A stretch of DNA of 64,000 nt, taken from positions 37,669-101,668 of the forward strand of contig NZ_AMZN01000001.1 in NCBI RefSeq assembly GCF_000331535.1, read 5' to 3'. The first letter of the stretch is position 1; each line of letters opens with the position of its first letter. This document shows positions 36,731-47,062 of the stretch, piece after piece. This DNA is from Fulvivirga imtechensis AK7 (GTDB lineage Bacteria; Bacteroidota; Bacteroidia; Cytophagales; Cyclobacteriaceae). The notes beneath the pieces are model-generated. The model saw only the letters and a program-made list of their open reading frames with translations, was not told where the DNA came from and did no database searches. A program made the position numbers and the translations under genes.

Positions 36731-37450
36731 TCAAATCGAGGTGATCATCTTAATCAGGTCTTCCTTGTACGTCCTTCCCATAGGGATCTCATGCTTGCCA
36801 ATGATCAACTTATTTTCGCAAATAGAGTCCACTTTGTCGAAATTGATAAGGTATGAGCGGTGTACCCGAATGAAATTGTGCCCCGACAGGTAATCTTCAA
36901 CCCATTTTAACGGGTGGCTTACCAATCTTTTATCCATAGCCGTTTGCAAAAAAGTATAGTTATCATATGCCTGCGCCCATAAGATGTCATTTAGCTCAAT
37001 GCGAACCAACTTTCCTCTATCCTTTACAAACAATGGTTCTTTAGAAATGGAAAGCTTTTCCTGACGACCATTGTTCTTAATTTTGAAGAGTGCGATTTCG
37101 ATGTTGGCTAAAAGCTCCATTTCCTCAAATGGTTTCAAAATATAGCCTGCCGGCATAGTTTGCTTGCTGCTATCTATGGTTGCTTTATCACCATAAGATG
37201 TAATGAAAATAAAAGGTATTTTGTATCTTTCATTAATGAGCTTGGCCAGGTCTATGCCATTTAAAGCCTGTCCCAGGTTGATATCTACCAATACCAGGTC
37301 GGTACCGCCCTTATCCAGAATATTAAGTGCATCACCAACACTATGTGCGATACCCGATAGTTCATAAGCTGCTTCCTCAAGATAACACCTCATTTCTTCC
37401 GCGATCAGCGGTTCATCTTCAACGATTAATATCCTCCGGTTTTCACTCAT
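36731..37450 (-). CDS. LytTR-family response regulator
   Basis: 239 residues. The receiver domain (about 1-120) has the phospho-acceptor Asp56 in LVLVDINLG and the acidic pair EDE at 11-13. The C-terminal LytTR DNA-binding domain (about 140-237) includes [20 protein letters not shown] and [16 protein letters not shown]. It is the cognate regulator of the kinase encoded directly upstream, whose stop overlaps its start (ATGA, 37447-37450). Targets are unknown. Autoregulation or control of neighbours cannot be read from the sequence. Confidence 0.95.
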   Translation of the reverse strand: MSENRRILIVEDEPLIAEEMRCYLEEAAYELSGIAHSVGDALNILDKGGTDLVLVDINLGQALNGIDLAKLINERYKIPFIFITSYGDKATIDSSKQTMPAGYILKPFEEMELLANIEIALFKIKNNGRQEKLSISKEPLFVKDRGKLVRIELNDILWAQAYDNYTFLQTAMDKRLVSHPLKWVEDYLSGHNFIRVHRSYLINFDKVDSICENKLIIGKHEIPMGRTYKEDLIKMITSI

Positions 37451-39261
37451 ATTACTTTCACATTTTTCATCACCAATTCTACAGAAGTTCCACCATGGTT
37501 GTTAAAGGTGAGCGTGGCTTCCAGTTTTTTAGCCAGCGAACGAACAAGAGACAGACCAAACGATTCATTTTCATCGGCTGCAAATGATATCCCTTTGCCA
37601 TTGTCGGAAACTTTTAGTACAATGGGGCGCTCGACCCTTTTTAGTTCTATCGACAACTTCCCTGAGCCATCCGGGAATGCATGCTTCAGTGCATTAGAAA
37701 CCAGCTCATTAACAATAAGGCCAATAGGCAGCGTGGTTTCTATATCCAGCTCCAGATCCTGCACGTTCATTTCTAAACTGACATCATCACAACCATAGGA
37801 ACTGAACAATTTTTCGATTAGCGAGGGGATATATTCGTTTAGCCGTACCCCTGTGAGGTGATCACCCTGGTAGAGGCTCTGATGTAACAACGCCATGGAT
37901 TTTACACGATTTCTACCTTCCCTGAAAGCTTTTAATGTTTCAGGATCACTAATGTGTCGTGATTGCAAGGCCAGCAAACTACTTACGATCTGCAGGTTGT
38001 TCTTCACCCTGTGATGGATCTCTTTTAGAAGGACTTCTTTCTCTTCCAGCGCCTTTTGCAACTGAATACTTTGCAGGTTCAGTTGAGCATTCTTTTTATT
38101 CTTGATTTGAAAGAGATAGAACAATAAGCCCAGACTTATGATACTTAGCACCATAACCATTACTAAAAACCACTTTTCTGACTTACTTTTTTTCAGGGCT
38201 AGTTCCTTGAGGTTGTTGGCTACCTGGAGATGATAGATCTCCTCCGCTTTCTTTTTGCTCTCGTATTGTGCCTCCAGAGCGATCATTCTTTCCTGTACCG
38301 CAAGGTTGAGCGTGGAGTCCTTAAGTTTTTGATATCTTCTGTAGTATTGAAGAGCTTCTGCCGGCCTGCCATTCAATTCTTTCACGCGCGCCAGGTATTC
38401 CAGGCTCCTGATGATGTTATCCATATTACCTGACACCAGAGCCATTTGATAGCTTTCTTTAGCATAGAATAGCGCGCTATCATAATCGTGTTTGGTTAAG
38501 AAGTAATCTGTAAGGTTCAGATACGGGAGTGTAAGACTCCTTTTGTCACCCTGAAGCTGTTCAAAATGGAGACTTTGATGGAGGCAATAGTAGGCCGAAT
38601 CCAGCTTGTTTTGTTGTAAATACAGGCTGCCTAAGTTATTATAGATGGTGCCCGAATTAGTTGTAATGCGCAATTGCTCCTGGATATCAAGGGCTTTTTT
38701 GTATTTCCGAATGGCATTGGGGTAATCATCAAGATTTTTGTGTATCACGCCTTGATTGATGTATGAGCCGATCATTCCTTCAGGATTGTTGAGAATAATT
38801 TCTTGTTTCAGGGCCTGATCAAAGTATTCCAGCGCTTTTGCATACTTTTCCAGCTCAAAGTATAATGCCCCGATATTGCTGTAGGTAGATGAGAGGTCGT
38901 AAGTCAGCCGGTACTTTTCCTGTATGGTCACCGCCTGCAGGTAGTGTTCCAGCGCCAGGTCAGCTTGTCCGCTGATATCCTCGACCACGGCTAGCATACA
39001 CAACGCCCTGGAAAGGGAGATAGAGTCCGTCTTTTGGGCGTACTTTACGGCAGTTTTGGCATAGCTTAGGGCAGCATCTATTTGGGTCGGGTAGGTCTCC
39101 CAGGCCAGATCAATGAGAGTCTGAATTTTGACAGAATCGGGAGCAAAAGAAAGGATTTGCTGAATGCTGTCAGGTTTAGTATTGGAGGTCTGCCCAAAAC
39201 CATGCAGAGAGAAAATAATAAGAATAGCTGCGGGAACGCCTGAGCGAATATTATAAAGCAC
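37447..39261 (-). CDS. TPR-containing sensor histidine kinase (HisKA_2 type)
   Basis: 604 residues from GTG 39261; no in-frame ATG lies upstream before a stop. A signal peptide (ending GFGQT) is followed by about six TPR repeats (about 60-330, periplasmic) and a coiled-coil region. A single membrane helix (about 365-385) leads to a HisKA_2 dimerisation box [21 protein letters not shown], and a HATPase domain ([24 protein letters not shown]). It forms a two-component system with the LytTR regulator just downstream. Bacteroidota use this TPR-kinase/LytTR arrangement often. Confidence 0.93.
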   Translation of the reverse strand: MLYNIRSGVPAAILIIFSLHGFGQTSNTKPDSIQQILSFAPDSVKIQTLIDLAWETYPTQIDAALSYAKTAVKYAQKTDSISLSRALCMLAVVEDISGQADLALEHYLQAVTIQEKYRLTYDLSSTYSNIGALYFELEKYAKALEYFDQALKQEIILNNPEGMIGSYINQGVIHKNLDDYPNAIRKYKKALDIQEQLRITTNSGTIYNNLGSLYLQQNKLDSAYYCLHQSLHFEQLQGDKRSLTLPYLNLTDYFLTKHDYDSALFYAKESYQMALVSGNMDNIIRSLEYLARVKELNGRPAEALQYYRRYQKLKDSTLNLAVQERMIALEAQYESKKKAEEIYHLQVANNLKELALKKSKSEKWFLVMVMVLSIISLGLLFYLFQIKNKKNAQLNLQSIQLQKALEEKEVLLKEIHHRVKNNLQIVSSLLALQSRHISDPETLKAFREGRNRVKSMALLHQSLYQGDHLTGVRLNEYIPSLIEKLFSSYGCDDVSLEMNVQDLELDIETTLPIGLIVNELVSNALKHAFPDGSGKLSIELKRVERPIVLKVSDNGKGISFAADENESFGLSLVRSLAKKLEATLTFNNHGGTSVELVMKNVKVI

Positions 39262-39340
39262 TTAACAATTGAATTTAACTTCCAATATTCAAAAAAATTA
39301 ATTTTAAATAAACACTTCGGAAGCTTTTATTTGAGGAAAG

Positions 39341-39396
39341 CGAGCATTTTCAGGGACGAACGTAACGCAGGCATTGGTGTTTTCTTGGAGACGCTA
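39341..39396 (-). mobile_element. MITE-like element A, half-copy remnant
   Basis: These 56 bases read on the minus strand match the left half of the element: GAGCATTTT, then CGTAACGCAGGCATTGG and TTTTCTTGGAGACGCTA versus CGTAACGCGGACATTGG and TTTTCTTAGAGACACTA in copy 4 read in reverse. The other half cannot be found, so it is a degenerate solo end, 110 bp before ligD. Confidence 0.7.
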
Positions 39397-39506
39397 AACA
39401 ATTTTGGTCTTGTCAGCCTTATCTTTACTCTGCTATAAGTGTGATTTTAAGGGAGTTTCCTTAATTTTAATTGATATAATAAATCCAAACAGGCGCTAGC
39501 AAACCC

Positions 39507-41825
39507 ATGGCCCGCGATTCTCAATATGTACAGATAGGTAAGCGCAAGCTCGAAATATCCAACCTGAAAAAAGTTTTATATCCTGAGTCGGGAATCGTAA
39601 AGGCCGAGGTGATACAATATTATCTCACCATAGCTCCAACGATGCTATTTCATATAAAAGGACGTGCGCTTTCACTGGTTAGGTTCCCGGAAGGTATTGA
39701 CGGTGAACGTTTTTTTCAGAAAAACCGGCCCGAGTGGGCGCCTGATTGGCTGGAGTATGTTTCACTCGGAAGTGATCAAAAGAAAGACTATATCATTGCT
39801 ACCGAAGAAGCTTCTCTGGTATGGCTCGCCAATATGGCCTGTCTCGAGCTTCACCAGATGCAAACGCGAAGGCCGCATCACGACCTTGGTGATTATATCG
39901 TGTATGACCTTGATCCCCCTGAGGGCTACGATTTTGAGGGGGTAAAAGATATAGCATTTGACTTAAAGGCCCATATTGAGGGATATGGATATCAATGCTT
40001 TGTAAAGACTACCGGAGGTAAAGGGTTGCACCTCATTACACCGGTTCAGGCAAAATGGACTGTTGACGAATGCTTCGATGCTGCTAAGGAGGTGGCTCAG
40101 CCTTTTTCAGAGAAAAGGAAGGACACTACATTAAACATTAAAAAGGATGCCCGCAAAGGCCGCGTACTTATTGATATTTATCGTAACAGAAGCAGCCAGA
40201 CCATTATAGCGCCTTACAGCTTAAGAGGCTACCCCGGAGCCCCTGTATCTATGCCTGTTACCTGGGAAGAGCTTGAAGACCTTGAAAGCTCCCAGGCTTA
40301 CAATATCAGGACCGCCCCGAAAAGTATTTTGGAAAGAGGAGATGCCTGGGAGGGCATTGGAGCCTACGCGGTGCCACTTCATACTAAAAGAAAGACGGGC
40401 GTCAAAAAGGACCTTGGGCCTAATAAACTATATAAATCTCCCAGGCAACTTGAAGATTATAGTAAGAAGCGGGATTTCGCCAAAACTCCTGAACCCAAAG
40501 CATTATTTTCGGGGGGAGATAATACCGGTTTTGTTGTCCACCGGCACCATGCCTCGCACTTGCATTATGACCTTCGGCTCGAACAGGATGGTGTATTACG
40601 ATCATGGGCCGTACCTAAAGGGCTTCCTGCTCAGCCCGGGATCAAAAGGCTGGCCATGGCTACGGAAGATCACCCCATGGAGTATATCACCTTTGAAGGG
40701 GAAATACCGAAAGGCCAGTATGGCGGAGGTAAAATGTGGATATATGCCAATGGTAGATATGCGATTACAAAGCAGAAAAAGGACGGGTTTTATTTCACTC
40801 TGAACAGCCCGCAGATCAACGCAGAGTACCGAATGCATAATACCAAGGGTAAGGAGTGGCTTTTAGAGCGGGTAGACACACCACAGGTCGACTGGCTGAA
40901 GACTCCCGTGCAGCCGATGCTGGCTGATACAGCTAAGAAGGTGCCTGTTGGTGATGAATATATCTACGAGTTGAAATGGGACGGTATCCGCGCGCTGATA
41001 GTGATGGACGAGGGTGAGGTGACCATCTGGAGTAGAAATCATAAAAAGCTGAACAAACAATTTCCGGAGCTAATGGTAGCAGAGAAAGCATTTAGAGGTA
41101 CCAGCGCTGTTTTTGACGCAGAAATTGTATGCTTTGATACCCAGGGAAAACCTGATTTCAAAACGGTCATCCATAGAATGCAGCGTACCGGTGATACCGA
41201 AATTGAAAGGAGTTCGAAAAAATACCCGGCTTACTGCTATGTCTTCGATTGTCTGTACCTGGACGGCCGGGCGTTGATCAATGAGCCTTTGGCCAGGCGC
41301 AGGGAATGGATGGAGGATTCTTTGAGACGAGATACGCCATACAGAATAAGTGAAGCAGTGCAGGAAGGAAAGGAGCTTTACAATGCTGCAAAGAAGATGC
41401 AGTTGGAAGGAATAATAGCTAAAGATATCAATAGCAGGTACTTACCCGGGAAGCGTACCGGTAGTTGGCTCAAAGTAAAAGTAAAGCAAACAACAGAAGC
41501 ATTAATTATCGGCTATTCATGGGGAAAGGGAGATAGGGAAGGGGGGATCGGAGCCTTACACCTGGGCCAGTATGAAGGTGGCGAACTGGTATACCGGGGG
41601 AAGGTGGGTACGGGTTTTAATGAAAAAACCTTAAAAGAAGCATTTACTGAATTGTCAGAATTGCCTGAGATAGAGCGACCTGTAAAGGAAAAACCGGTGA
41701 CAGAAGCCAACACCATATGGATCGAACCCAGGCTATATTGCGAGTTGCAATACTCCATGATAACTAACAATGGCAGCTTTCGAGAACCCGTTTTTCTGAG
41801 AATGCGACCGGATTTAAGCGAATAA
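39507..41825 (+). CDS. ligD: ATP-dependent DNA ligase LigD (polymerase, phosphoesterase, ligase)
   Basis: 772 residues in the order polymerase (about 10-280), 3'-phosphoesterase (about 335-465) and ligase (about 480-770). The polymerase metal site is YDLDPPE (Asp134, Asp136). The phosphoesterase has HRHHASHLHYDLRLE (345-359). The ligase nucleotidyl lysine is Lys490 in ELKWDGIRA, with EGIIAKD and SWLKVKVK downstream. The enzyme performs end processing and sealing in non-homologous end joining with Ku, which is the next gene. Domain order follows the mycobacterial type, not the Pseudomonas type (phosphoesterase, ligase, polymerase). Confidence 0.97.
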   Translation: MARDSQYVQIGKRKLEISNLKKVLYPESGIVKAEVIQYYLTIAPTMLFHIKGRALSLVRFPEGIDGERFFQKNRPEWAPDWLEYVSLGSDQKKDYIIATEEASLVWLANMACLELHQMQTRRPHHDLGDYIVYDLDPPEGYDFEGVKDIAFDLKAHIEGYGYQCFVKTTGGKGLHLITPVQAKWTVDECFDAAKEVAQPFSEKRKDTTLNIKKDARKGRVLIDIYRNRSSQTIIAPYSLRGYPGAPVSMPVTWEELEDLESSQAYNIRTAPKSILERGDAWEGIGAYAVPLHTKRKTGVKKDLGPNKLYKSPRQLEDYSKKRDFAKTPEPKALFSGGDNTGFVVHRHHASHLHYDLRLEQDGVLRSWAVPKGLPAQPGIKRLAMATEDHPMEYITFEGEIPKGQYGGGKMWIYANGRYAITKQKKDGFYFTLNSPQINAEYRMHNTKGKEWLLERVDTPQVDWLKTPVQPMLADTAKKVPVGDEYIYELKWDGIRALIVMDEGEVTIWSRNHKKLNKQFPELMVAEKAFRGTSAVFDAEIVCFDTQGKPDFKTVIHRMQRTGDTEIERSSKKYPAYCYVFDCLYLDGRALINEPLARRREWMEDSLRRDTPYRISEAVQEGKELYNAAKKMQLEGIIAKDINSRYLPGKRTGSWLKVKVKQTTEALIIGYSWGKGDREGGIGALHLGQYEGGELVYRGKVGTGFNEKTLKEAFTELSELPEIERPVKEKPVTEANTIWIEPRLYCELQYSMITNNGSFREPVFLRMRPDLSE

Positions 41826-41955
41826 ATAATAATAAAGCATTGATTTTTAATTCATTAATGTGGTATATTTATATTATCACTTGATATTTGACTAGGAAAA
41901 CAATCAGGTGACTTTTTACGTTATTTACTAAATTGAGACATTAACCGCTTCAGCT

Positions 41956-42804
41956 ATGCGTGCTATTTGGAAAGGTCATATCAGATTTAGCCTGGTAACA
42001 ATTCCTATCAGGATCTATACAGCCCTCGATTCAGCCCAGTCAATCAGGTTTAACCAATTATCGAAAGAGACCAAAAACCCTGTTAAATATGAGAAAAAGG
42101 ACAAGGTAACAGGGGAGGTGCTCAAAACTGACGATATTATTAAAGGCTATCAATACGAGCCGGGTCAATATGTAATTATGAACCCGGAAGATTTTGAGAA
42201 GATCAAGTTGAAAAGTACTAAGGTCATTGAGATCGAAGGCTTTGTTAATGCCGGGGAAGTGCATCCTACATTATATGAAGCCCCTTATTTTATAGGTCCT
42301 GACGGTGATATTGCTGCCAAAAGTTATGCTTTACTCATGCAGACGTTGAAAGATAGCGGCAAAGTAGGAGTAGGCCGGGTTGTACTTAGGGAAAGGGAAA
42401 ATATGGTATTGCTAACCCCGCACGGCAAAGGAATAATGCTGTACAAACTTAGGAGCCCGGAGGAGATCAGAGATATTGCCGATGTTCCTAAAATTGAGGA
42501 GGTGGAGGGAGCTGATAAAGACCAGCTTAAGTTGGCGAAGACATTGGTGGAGTCTATGAGTAAGTCTTTCGATGAGATAGACATGACCGACCACTATCAT
42601 GAGGCCCTTAAAGAGGTGATCAATGCCAAAATAGAAGGTAAAGAGGTAGTCTCTTACACTGAAGAGGAACCTGAAGTAGTAGATATTATGACTGCTCTGA
42701 AAGAAAGTATTGAGCAGGCGAAGTCAGAGAAGAAGCCTATGAAAAAAGCGACTGGCAAAAAGGAAGGGAAGGAGCAGGCCAAGTCAAAAAAGAAGGCCAG
42801 TTAG
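41956..42804 (+). CDS. ku: Non-homologous end joining protein Ku
   Basis: 282 residues. The bacterial Ku core (about 1-230) starts MRAIWKGHIRFSLVTIPIRIYTA-like and includes KGYQYEPGQYVIMNPEDF and a central KSYALLMQTL segment. The C-terminal tail (about 250-282) is rich in Lys and Ala, with KKPMKKATGKKEGKEQ and KSKKKAS, as in other bacterial Ku proteins where it affects DNA binding and LigD recruitment. It lies 130 bp after ligD and upstream of a TPR protein gene. Confidence 0.97.
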   Translation: MRAIWKGHIRFSLVTIPIRIYTALDSAQSIRFNQLSKETKNPVKYEKKDKVTGEVLKTDDIIKGYQYEPGQYVIMNPEDFEKIKLKSTKVIEIEGFVNAGEVHPTLYEAPYFIGPDGDIAAKSYALLMQTLKDSGKVGVGRVVLRERENMVLLTPHGKGIMLYKLRSPEEIRDIADVPKIEEVEGADKDQLKLAKTLVESMSKSFDEIDMTDHYHEALKEVINAKIEGKEVVSYTEEEPEVVDIMTALKESIEQAKSEKKPMKKATGKKEGKEQAKSKKKAS

Positions 42805-42885
42805 CAGGTCCATGATAAATTATGCCTCTATTGAATCAATTGATGCATTTATTGGTTACTATAACCTATAAGAAGTTAATTCCAA

Positions 42886-43509
42886 GTGGCTAAAATAGTA
42901 AAATTTCCAATTAATAATACGTCCAAGTTGGGCTATAAAAAGGTGCGCAAGTGCCGGAAAGTCAACCTGGAGGACTATGGTCAGTTGAATATGTTCACTA
43001 CCGCCCCCTCAGAGGCAAAAGTGGTGAGCATGCAGACGCACCAGAGTCCTTTTGAGCAGGCATTATACCTTGATGAACAGGACAACGAAAGGGCAATAGA
43101 GTTTTATTGGAAAGCCATAAGTGCGGGAGAGTGTGTTGCAGACGCCTATTGTAATTTGGGTATACTTGAATCGGGTAAAGAAAATTATATAAAGGCTATT
43201 GATTGTTTTGCAAATTGCCTGAAATATGATCCACGCCATTTTGAAGCCCACTACAACCTGGCAAATGTATATTCCGAAATGGGTGACCTGGCGCTGGCTA
43301 AGCTACACTATGAGCTTGCCATAGAAATAGAGCCGGAATTTGAGAGCGCTTACTATAACCTTGGGCTGGTAATGGCCATGCAAAAGGACTTCAAGAGTGC
43401 TATAAGTATTCTTAGCAAGTACAGAAATTTGTCAACAGAGCGGGAGAGGGGGAATGTTGATAAGCTGATTGAAAGCCTTCAGAAAACAATGAAAAGCAAA
43501 GCACAGTAA
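42886..43509 (+). CDS. TPR repeat protein beside ku
   Basis: 207 residues from a GTG start at 42886; no ATG is better placed. A basic N-terminal stretch (MAKIVKFPINNTSKLGYKK) of about 60 residues contains a short N-M-F-T region. It is followed by about three TPR motifs, such as DAYCNLGILESGKENYIKAI, FEAHYNLANVYSEMGD and ESAYYNLGLVMAMQKD. There is no signal peptide, so it is likely cytoplasmic. TPRs mediate protein contacts. Its place between ku and a small basic protein invites a DNA-repair role, which is unproven. The next gene starts 12 bp downstream. Confidence 0.85.
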   Translation: MAKIVKFPINNTSKLGYKKVRKCRKVNLEDYGQLNMFTTAPSEAKVVSMQTHQSPFEQALYLDEQDNERAIEFYWKAISAGECVADAYCNLGILESGKENYIKAIDCFANCLKYDPRHFEAHYNLANVYSEMGDLALAKLHYELAIEIEPEFESAYYNLGLVMAMQKDFKSAISILSKYRNLSTERERGNVDKLIESLQKTMKSKAQ

Positions 43510-43521
43510 AACGCCAATATT

Positions 43522-43833
43522 ATGGAAACAACTGCAGAATTAATTCTAAAAGGACACTTTAGTAAGCTCAGGGAACAGATCAATAAAGAGGTCATCAGGG
43601 ATGCTGATAATGAAGGAAGATTGGAAGAAATGCTCAACCAGGTGTTTAAATATCTTAGAAGACAACAAATAGATGGTATACTGGATGCCGAGGGGTTGGA
43701 GCTATACCATCAACTGAGTGAACTGCTCAATGAAGTAAAAGATGCAAATCAAATGGATGTGCCTGGTAAACTCCCTATGCAGAAAGCCGGGGGGCGAAGT
43801 AAGACAGGAGGCCGGCAAAAGACAGGTACCTGA
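43522..43833 (+). CDS. Small helical protein with Gly/Lys/Arg tail
   Basis: 103 residues. About 75 form helices (ELILKGHFSKLREQINKEVI and a segment with QIDGILDAEGLELYHQLSE), then a basic Gly-rich tail (KAGGRSKTGGRQKTGT) follows. I recognise no family. The tail resembles nucleic-acid-binding tails, but that is composition only. It follows the TPR gene by 12 bp and probably shares its transcript. It is convergent with the propeller kinase, with 3 bp between them. Confidence 0.7.
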   Translation: METTAELILKGHFSKLREQINKEVIRDADNEGRLEEMLNQVFKYLRRQQIDGILDAEGLELYHQLSELLNEVKDANQMDVPGKLPMQKAGGRSKTGGRQKTGT

Positions 43834-43836
43834 TGG

Positions 43837-46029
43837 CTACCGATGATTAGGTATAGTAAGTGTAAAAGTCGTGCCTACACCTTCTTCTGATTCTACCCGT
43901 ATTTCTGCACCAAGTTTATCGGCAGTGTCTTTTACAATATAAAGCCCTAAACCTGATCCTTCTGCACTTTCCGAAGCCCGGAAAAACATATCAAATATTT
44001 TTTCAAGGTAGGCCTCAGGTATCCCCTGGCCATTGTCCTGGATAGCAATTTCAGTTTTCTGATCATCTTGATGGGCTATCACTTTTACGTATGGACGCGG
44101 CTGCTCATAGTTGTGATATTTGACACTATTAGTGATAAGATTGCTCAATATTATTTTTAGCCTGCTAGAATCAGACTTCAAAGTGAAATCGGCACCATAT
44201 TTCTTTTTCAGGTCTACTTTTTCTGCCTTTTCAAAATATTTGATCTCGGTAACGATGTCATTGATCACATCATCTAATTTTACCTCCTGGAGTATAATCT
44301 CCCTTTTGGCATTTACAGAGTAGTCCATTATACTCTTGATGAAGTCTTCCAGTCGTAGCACGCTGTTATTCATTATCTGTAAATAATGCATCTGCGTGTC
44401 CCCCGGATTGTCTATTTTAGCCAGATGGATGAGCCCTTTAAGCGATTTAAGAGGTGCTACAAGGTCGTGAGATGATCGATATACGAAATTATCCAACTCT
44501 GAATTAATGGTCATCAGATCTTTATTAGCATTCTGAAGTTGTTCACGCTGAGCAAGCAATTCCGCAGTTCTTGCATTGACAACACTTTCGAGCTGTTTAT
44601 TAAGGCGCTTGAGCTGTAAGGTCCTCAGTTTGATCACTCCGTATATCACCGCTACCGACAGCAATGCCATCAGCCCGATGAAACCATAGGAAAGATACCA
44701 TGGCTTAGGTATGGTTATTGACAATGAAGCGGGCATAGTCTCCATGCCGTTGATTAATTTTCCCTTTACATGAAAAACATAATCTCCACTACTGAGATTT
44801 GTATATTCCTTTTTTACATCGTCATTCCATGCTGACCAGTTGTTACTGTAGCCCTCCAGGTAGTAGCTGTATTTCATGTCAGCTTTGTCGAATCCGTAGG
44901 TGGCATAGTGAAAAGTAACAGAGGACTCAAATGGAACAGTTACATTTTCTTTAAAGTAGGGCGAGATCAGGTCATTTTCACCCCTTGATATTTTAGTGAT
45001 CTGCGTGGCAGGAGGTGTGTCCGGCTCGTTTAGTTTGGGCCATTGCAGGTAGGTGATCCCATAATTTGAAGCCACCCAAAGGTTGCCTCTTTTATCCAGA
45101 AGAGGTTCCCGCAGGAAATTGGTGGAGAGACCATCGCTTTTGGTGAGATTCTTGACCATTTCCCCCTTTTTATTTACAAAGGCCAACCCTTTTTCCCAAG
45201 TCGAACATATGTAGAGACTGTCTTTCCACAATACTCCGTAGTACATATAAGCCTTTTTAAAGAAATCACTTACCGGGGCATCAAACTTCTCGATGCTATT
45301 CGTTTGATCATCAAAAAGAAACAGGCCATGTGACGAGGTGAAAATAATCAGCTTATCCTTTGACCAGGGCAGCACCTGCATTGCTCCATCCTGCTCAAAT
45401 TTTAGTTTATCACTAATAAAAACAAGTGAATCACCAGTTATTTCATAAAAATTCCCATGGAGTTGCGAGGCGTAGAGCTTGTTTTTGGCCACAAATAAAA
45501 AGCAGTTCTTCAAAGGAATATTATGCAGCGAGTCACCGTCCCACCTCAGTATGCGCTCGTATGACTGGAAGTATGCGCTTCCTTTGTGGTAGATCGTTTG
45601 CCATACTTCCGAAAGTGTGGAGTCGGCATGGAGCAGGTCACGCATAGAGGTATATTCAAAAGTGCCGGTGGAGTCCTTCCTGGCTCTGCCGAATTCATTA
45701 AAGCCTCCTATATAGAGTATTCCGTTTTCTGTTTCAGCCAGAGACAATACCCCGGCATAGTTCTTTATATTGTGGAGCAGCCATTCACTACCATCGTATT
45801 GTAGTATGCCATTTTCATTGGCAAAGTAGTAGTTGCCATCACGGGCATGTATGCCCATATAGTTGAAGGAAGTAGCCTGGTAATTGCCGGTATTAAAATT
45901 TCGAATAATAATAGTGTCTGCACTTTGTGATATGGCTTCCTTATTAAGAATAAGTACCATACAGATGCAAGAGATTGCCATGCCGGAAATCCGAGAGAAA
46001 GCAAACCAACTATAAATACGTTTAGTCAA
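43837..46029 (-). CDS. Propeller-type sensor histidine kinase
   Basis: 730 residues from a TTG at 46029; ATG 45981 is an alternative and would shorten the signal region. An exported beta-propeller of the two-component-regulator type (about 40-350, for example GNLWVASNYGITYLQW) is followed by a Y_Y_Y domain (about 355-420, with YSYYLEGYSNNWSAWNDD). A membrane helix (about 440-460) and a coiled coil lead to the HisKA box FVYRSSHDLVAPLKSLKGLI and a HATPase domain ending GSGLGLYIVKDTADKLG. No receiver or AraC domain is fused. No cognate regulator is adjacent. Confidence 0.92.
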   Translation of the reverse strand: MTKRIYSWFAFSRISGMAISCICMVLILNKEAISQSADTIIIRNFNTGNYQATSFNYMGIHARDGNYYFANENGILQYDGSEWLLHNIKNYAGVLSLAETENGILYIGGFNEFGRARKDSTGTFEYTSMRDLLHADSTLSEVWQTIYHKGSAYFQSYERILRWDGDSLHNIPLKNCFLFVAKNKLYASQLHGNFYEITGDSLVFISDKLKFEQDGAMQVLPWSKDKLIIFTSSHGLFLFDDQTNSIEKFDAPVSDFFKKAYMYYGVLWKDSLYICSTWEKGLAFVNKKGEMVKNLTKSDGLSTNFLREPLLDKRGNLWVASNYGITYLQWPKLNEPDTPPATQITKISRGENDLISPYFKENVTVPFESSVTFHYATYGFDKADMKYSYYLEGYSNNWSAWNDDVKKEYTNLSSGDYVFHVKGKLINGMETMPASLSITIPKPWYLSYGFIGLMALLSVAVIYGVIKLRTLQLKRLNKQLESVVNARTAELLAQREQLQNANKDLMTINSELDNFVYRSSHDLVAPLKSLKGLIHLAKIDNPGDTQMHYLQIMNNSVLRLEDFIKSIMDYSVNAKREIILQEVKLDDVINDIVTEIKYFEKAEKVDLKKKYGADFTLKSDSSRLKIILSNLITNSVKYHNYEQPRPYVKVIAHQDDQKTEIAIQDNGQGIPEAYLEKIFDMFFRASESAEGSGLGLYIVKDTADKLGAEIRVESEEGVGTTFTLTIPNHR

Positions 46030-46105
46030 ATCAGTGTTAATATCATTAACAGGTGTGGAAAGGCAAGGCTGTAACGGTATATACTGATACAGCCTTTAAG
46101 GTAAA

Positions 46106-46228
46106 TAGTGTCTCTAAGAAAATGCCAATGTCTGCGTTACGTCCTTTCTCTGCCAAAGCTGCTGCCCGAAGGTGAGCTTAACCTTGGCGTTTTATTAAAA
46201 GCCGTTTAGAGTTTTCTTACAAGCACTA
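46106..46228. mobile_element. MITE-like element A, copy 3 (short form)
   Basis: A 123-bp copy with left end TAGTGTCTCTAAGAAAA and right end GTTTTCTTACAAGCACTA. The interior is shorter and differs: it lacks the GTACCTCAGTAC core of copies 1 and 4 but keeps GCCAATGTCTGCGTTACG and the CTTACA end. TAAATAG lies on both sides of TGTCTC...CAC, which could be a 7-bp target duplication or part of the element. Confidence 0.8.
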
Positions 46229-46239
46229 AATAGGATCAA

Positions 46240-46992
46240 TTAAACCGTCCAGGAACCAGACTCTACAGGATCTGAATACCAGGTCCAGGTGCCGTTACCA
46301 GCGGCATCCCAATTAATATCGTAATATAATTCACCGCTCAGGTAGTATTTAAGTGAACCTGACTTATCAGGATTTACTACAAGTTTCATTACAAATCCAC
46401 CGTCTGCAGATTCAAAATCGAAATGGAATGTACCATCGGCTTTCTCTTCCCATGCGTAGGAAAATACCACCTCATTGCCCGTGCCACCATAAATGTCATA
46501 AATATCCATAAATCCTTTCCTTTGAGTTTTAGATTCCTCAGCATGAATGAATTTTACAAATTCTGCCTCATCTTTGTACTTAAAGAAAATCTCAAATACA
46601 TAGTTATCAGTCGTTTGTGAAATTTGATAAGCTACGGTGATCTCTGTGTCTGACCATGTATATATCAGATATTCTTCCTGGGTTTGAGCCATTCTACCAT
46701 TGCTGGCAGTTATTGGAGTAGATGATTTTGTTGCTCCTGCAGGAGGCTGAAAATTAGCCAGGTATTGTGATATACCATTGGCGGCGCTAATGTAAGATGT
46801 TGCTAATTGAGCCTTCTCATCAGTAGATTCCATCATTGCCGAAGGAACCTCAATTGGAGTAGCATCTTCGGTCAAGCTAAGTTTAGCTTGTGCAAGCTCA
46901 TCTGCGGGGGATACATCGTCATCATCGCCTCCGCATGACATAAGAAAGGTAGTTAAAGCCAGTAGACAAAAGAATTTAAATAGGTGTTTCAT
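46240..46992 (-). CDS. Hypothetical lipoprotein (250 aa)
   Basis: A lipoprotein with the lipobox FLMSC at about residues 16-20, followed by an Asp-rich GGDDDD linker common in Bacteroidota surface lipoproteins. The mature part is mostly beta (SYAWEEKADGTFHFDFES and GSLKYYLSGELYYDINW). I recognise no family. It is monocistronic, downstream of a MITE-like element and upstream of the alpha/beta hydrolase gene in the same direction. Confidence 0.78.
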   Translation of the reverse strand: MKHLFKFFCLLALTTFLMSCGGDDDDVSPADELAQAKLSLTEDATPIEVPSAMMESTDEKAQLATSYISAANGISQYLANFQPPAGATKSSTPITASNGRMAQTQEEYLIYTWSDTEITVAYQISQTTDNYVFEIFFKYKDEAEFVKFIHAEESKTQRKGFMDIYDIYGGTGNEVVFSYAWEEKADGTFHFDFESADGGFVMKLVVNPDKSGSLKYYLSGELYYDINWDAAGNGTWTWYSDPVESGSWTV

Positions 46993-47062
46993 ATGAAAAA
47001 ATTAAATTTTGGTAAATTACAATAATAGTAAAATATTAAGACGGATCAATATTTTTTTAGCC

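Noticed and set aside
36532..36744. Plus-strand frame of 70 codons with repeated GTCLTYHH
   Set aside because: It is a translation of the palindrome array; the repeated peptide follows from the DNA repeat, and the composition is unlike any gene here.
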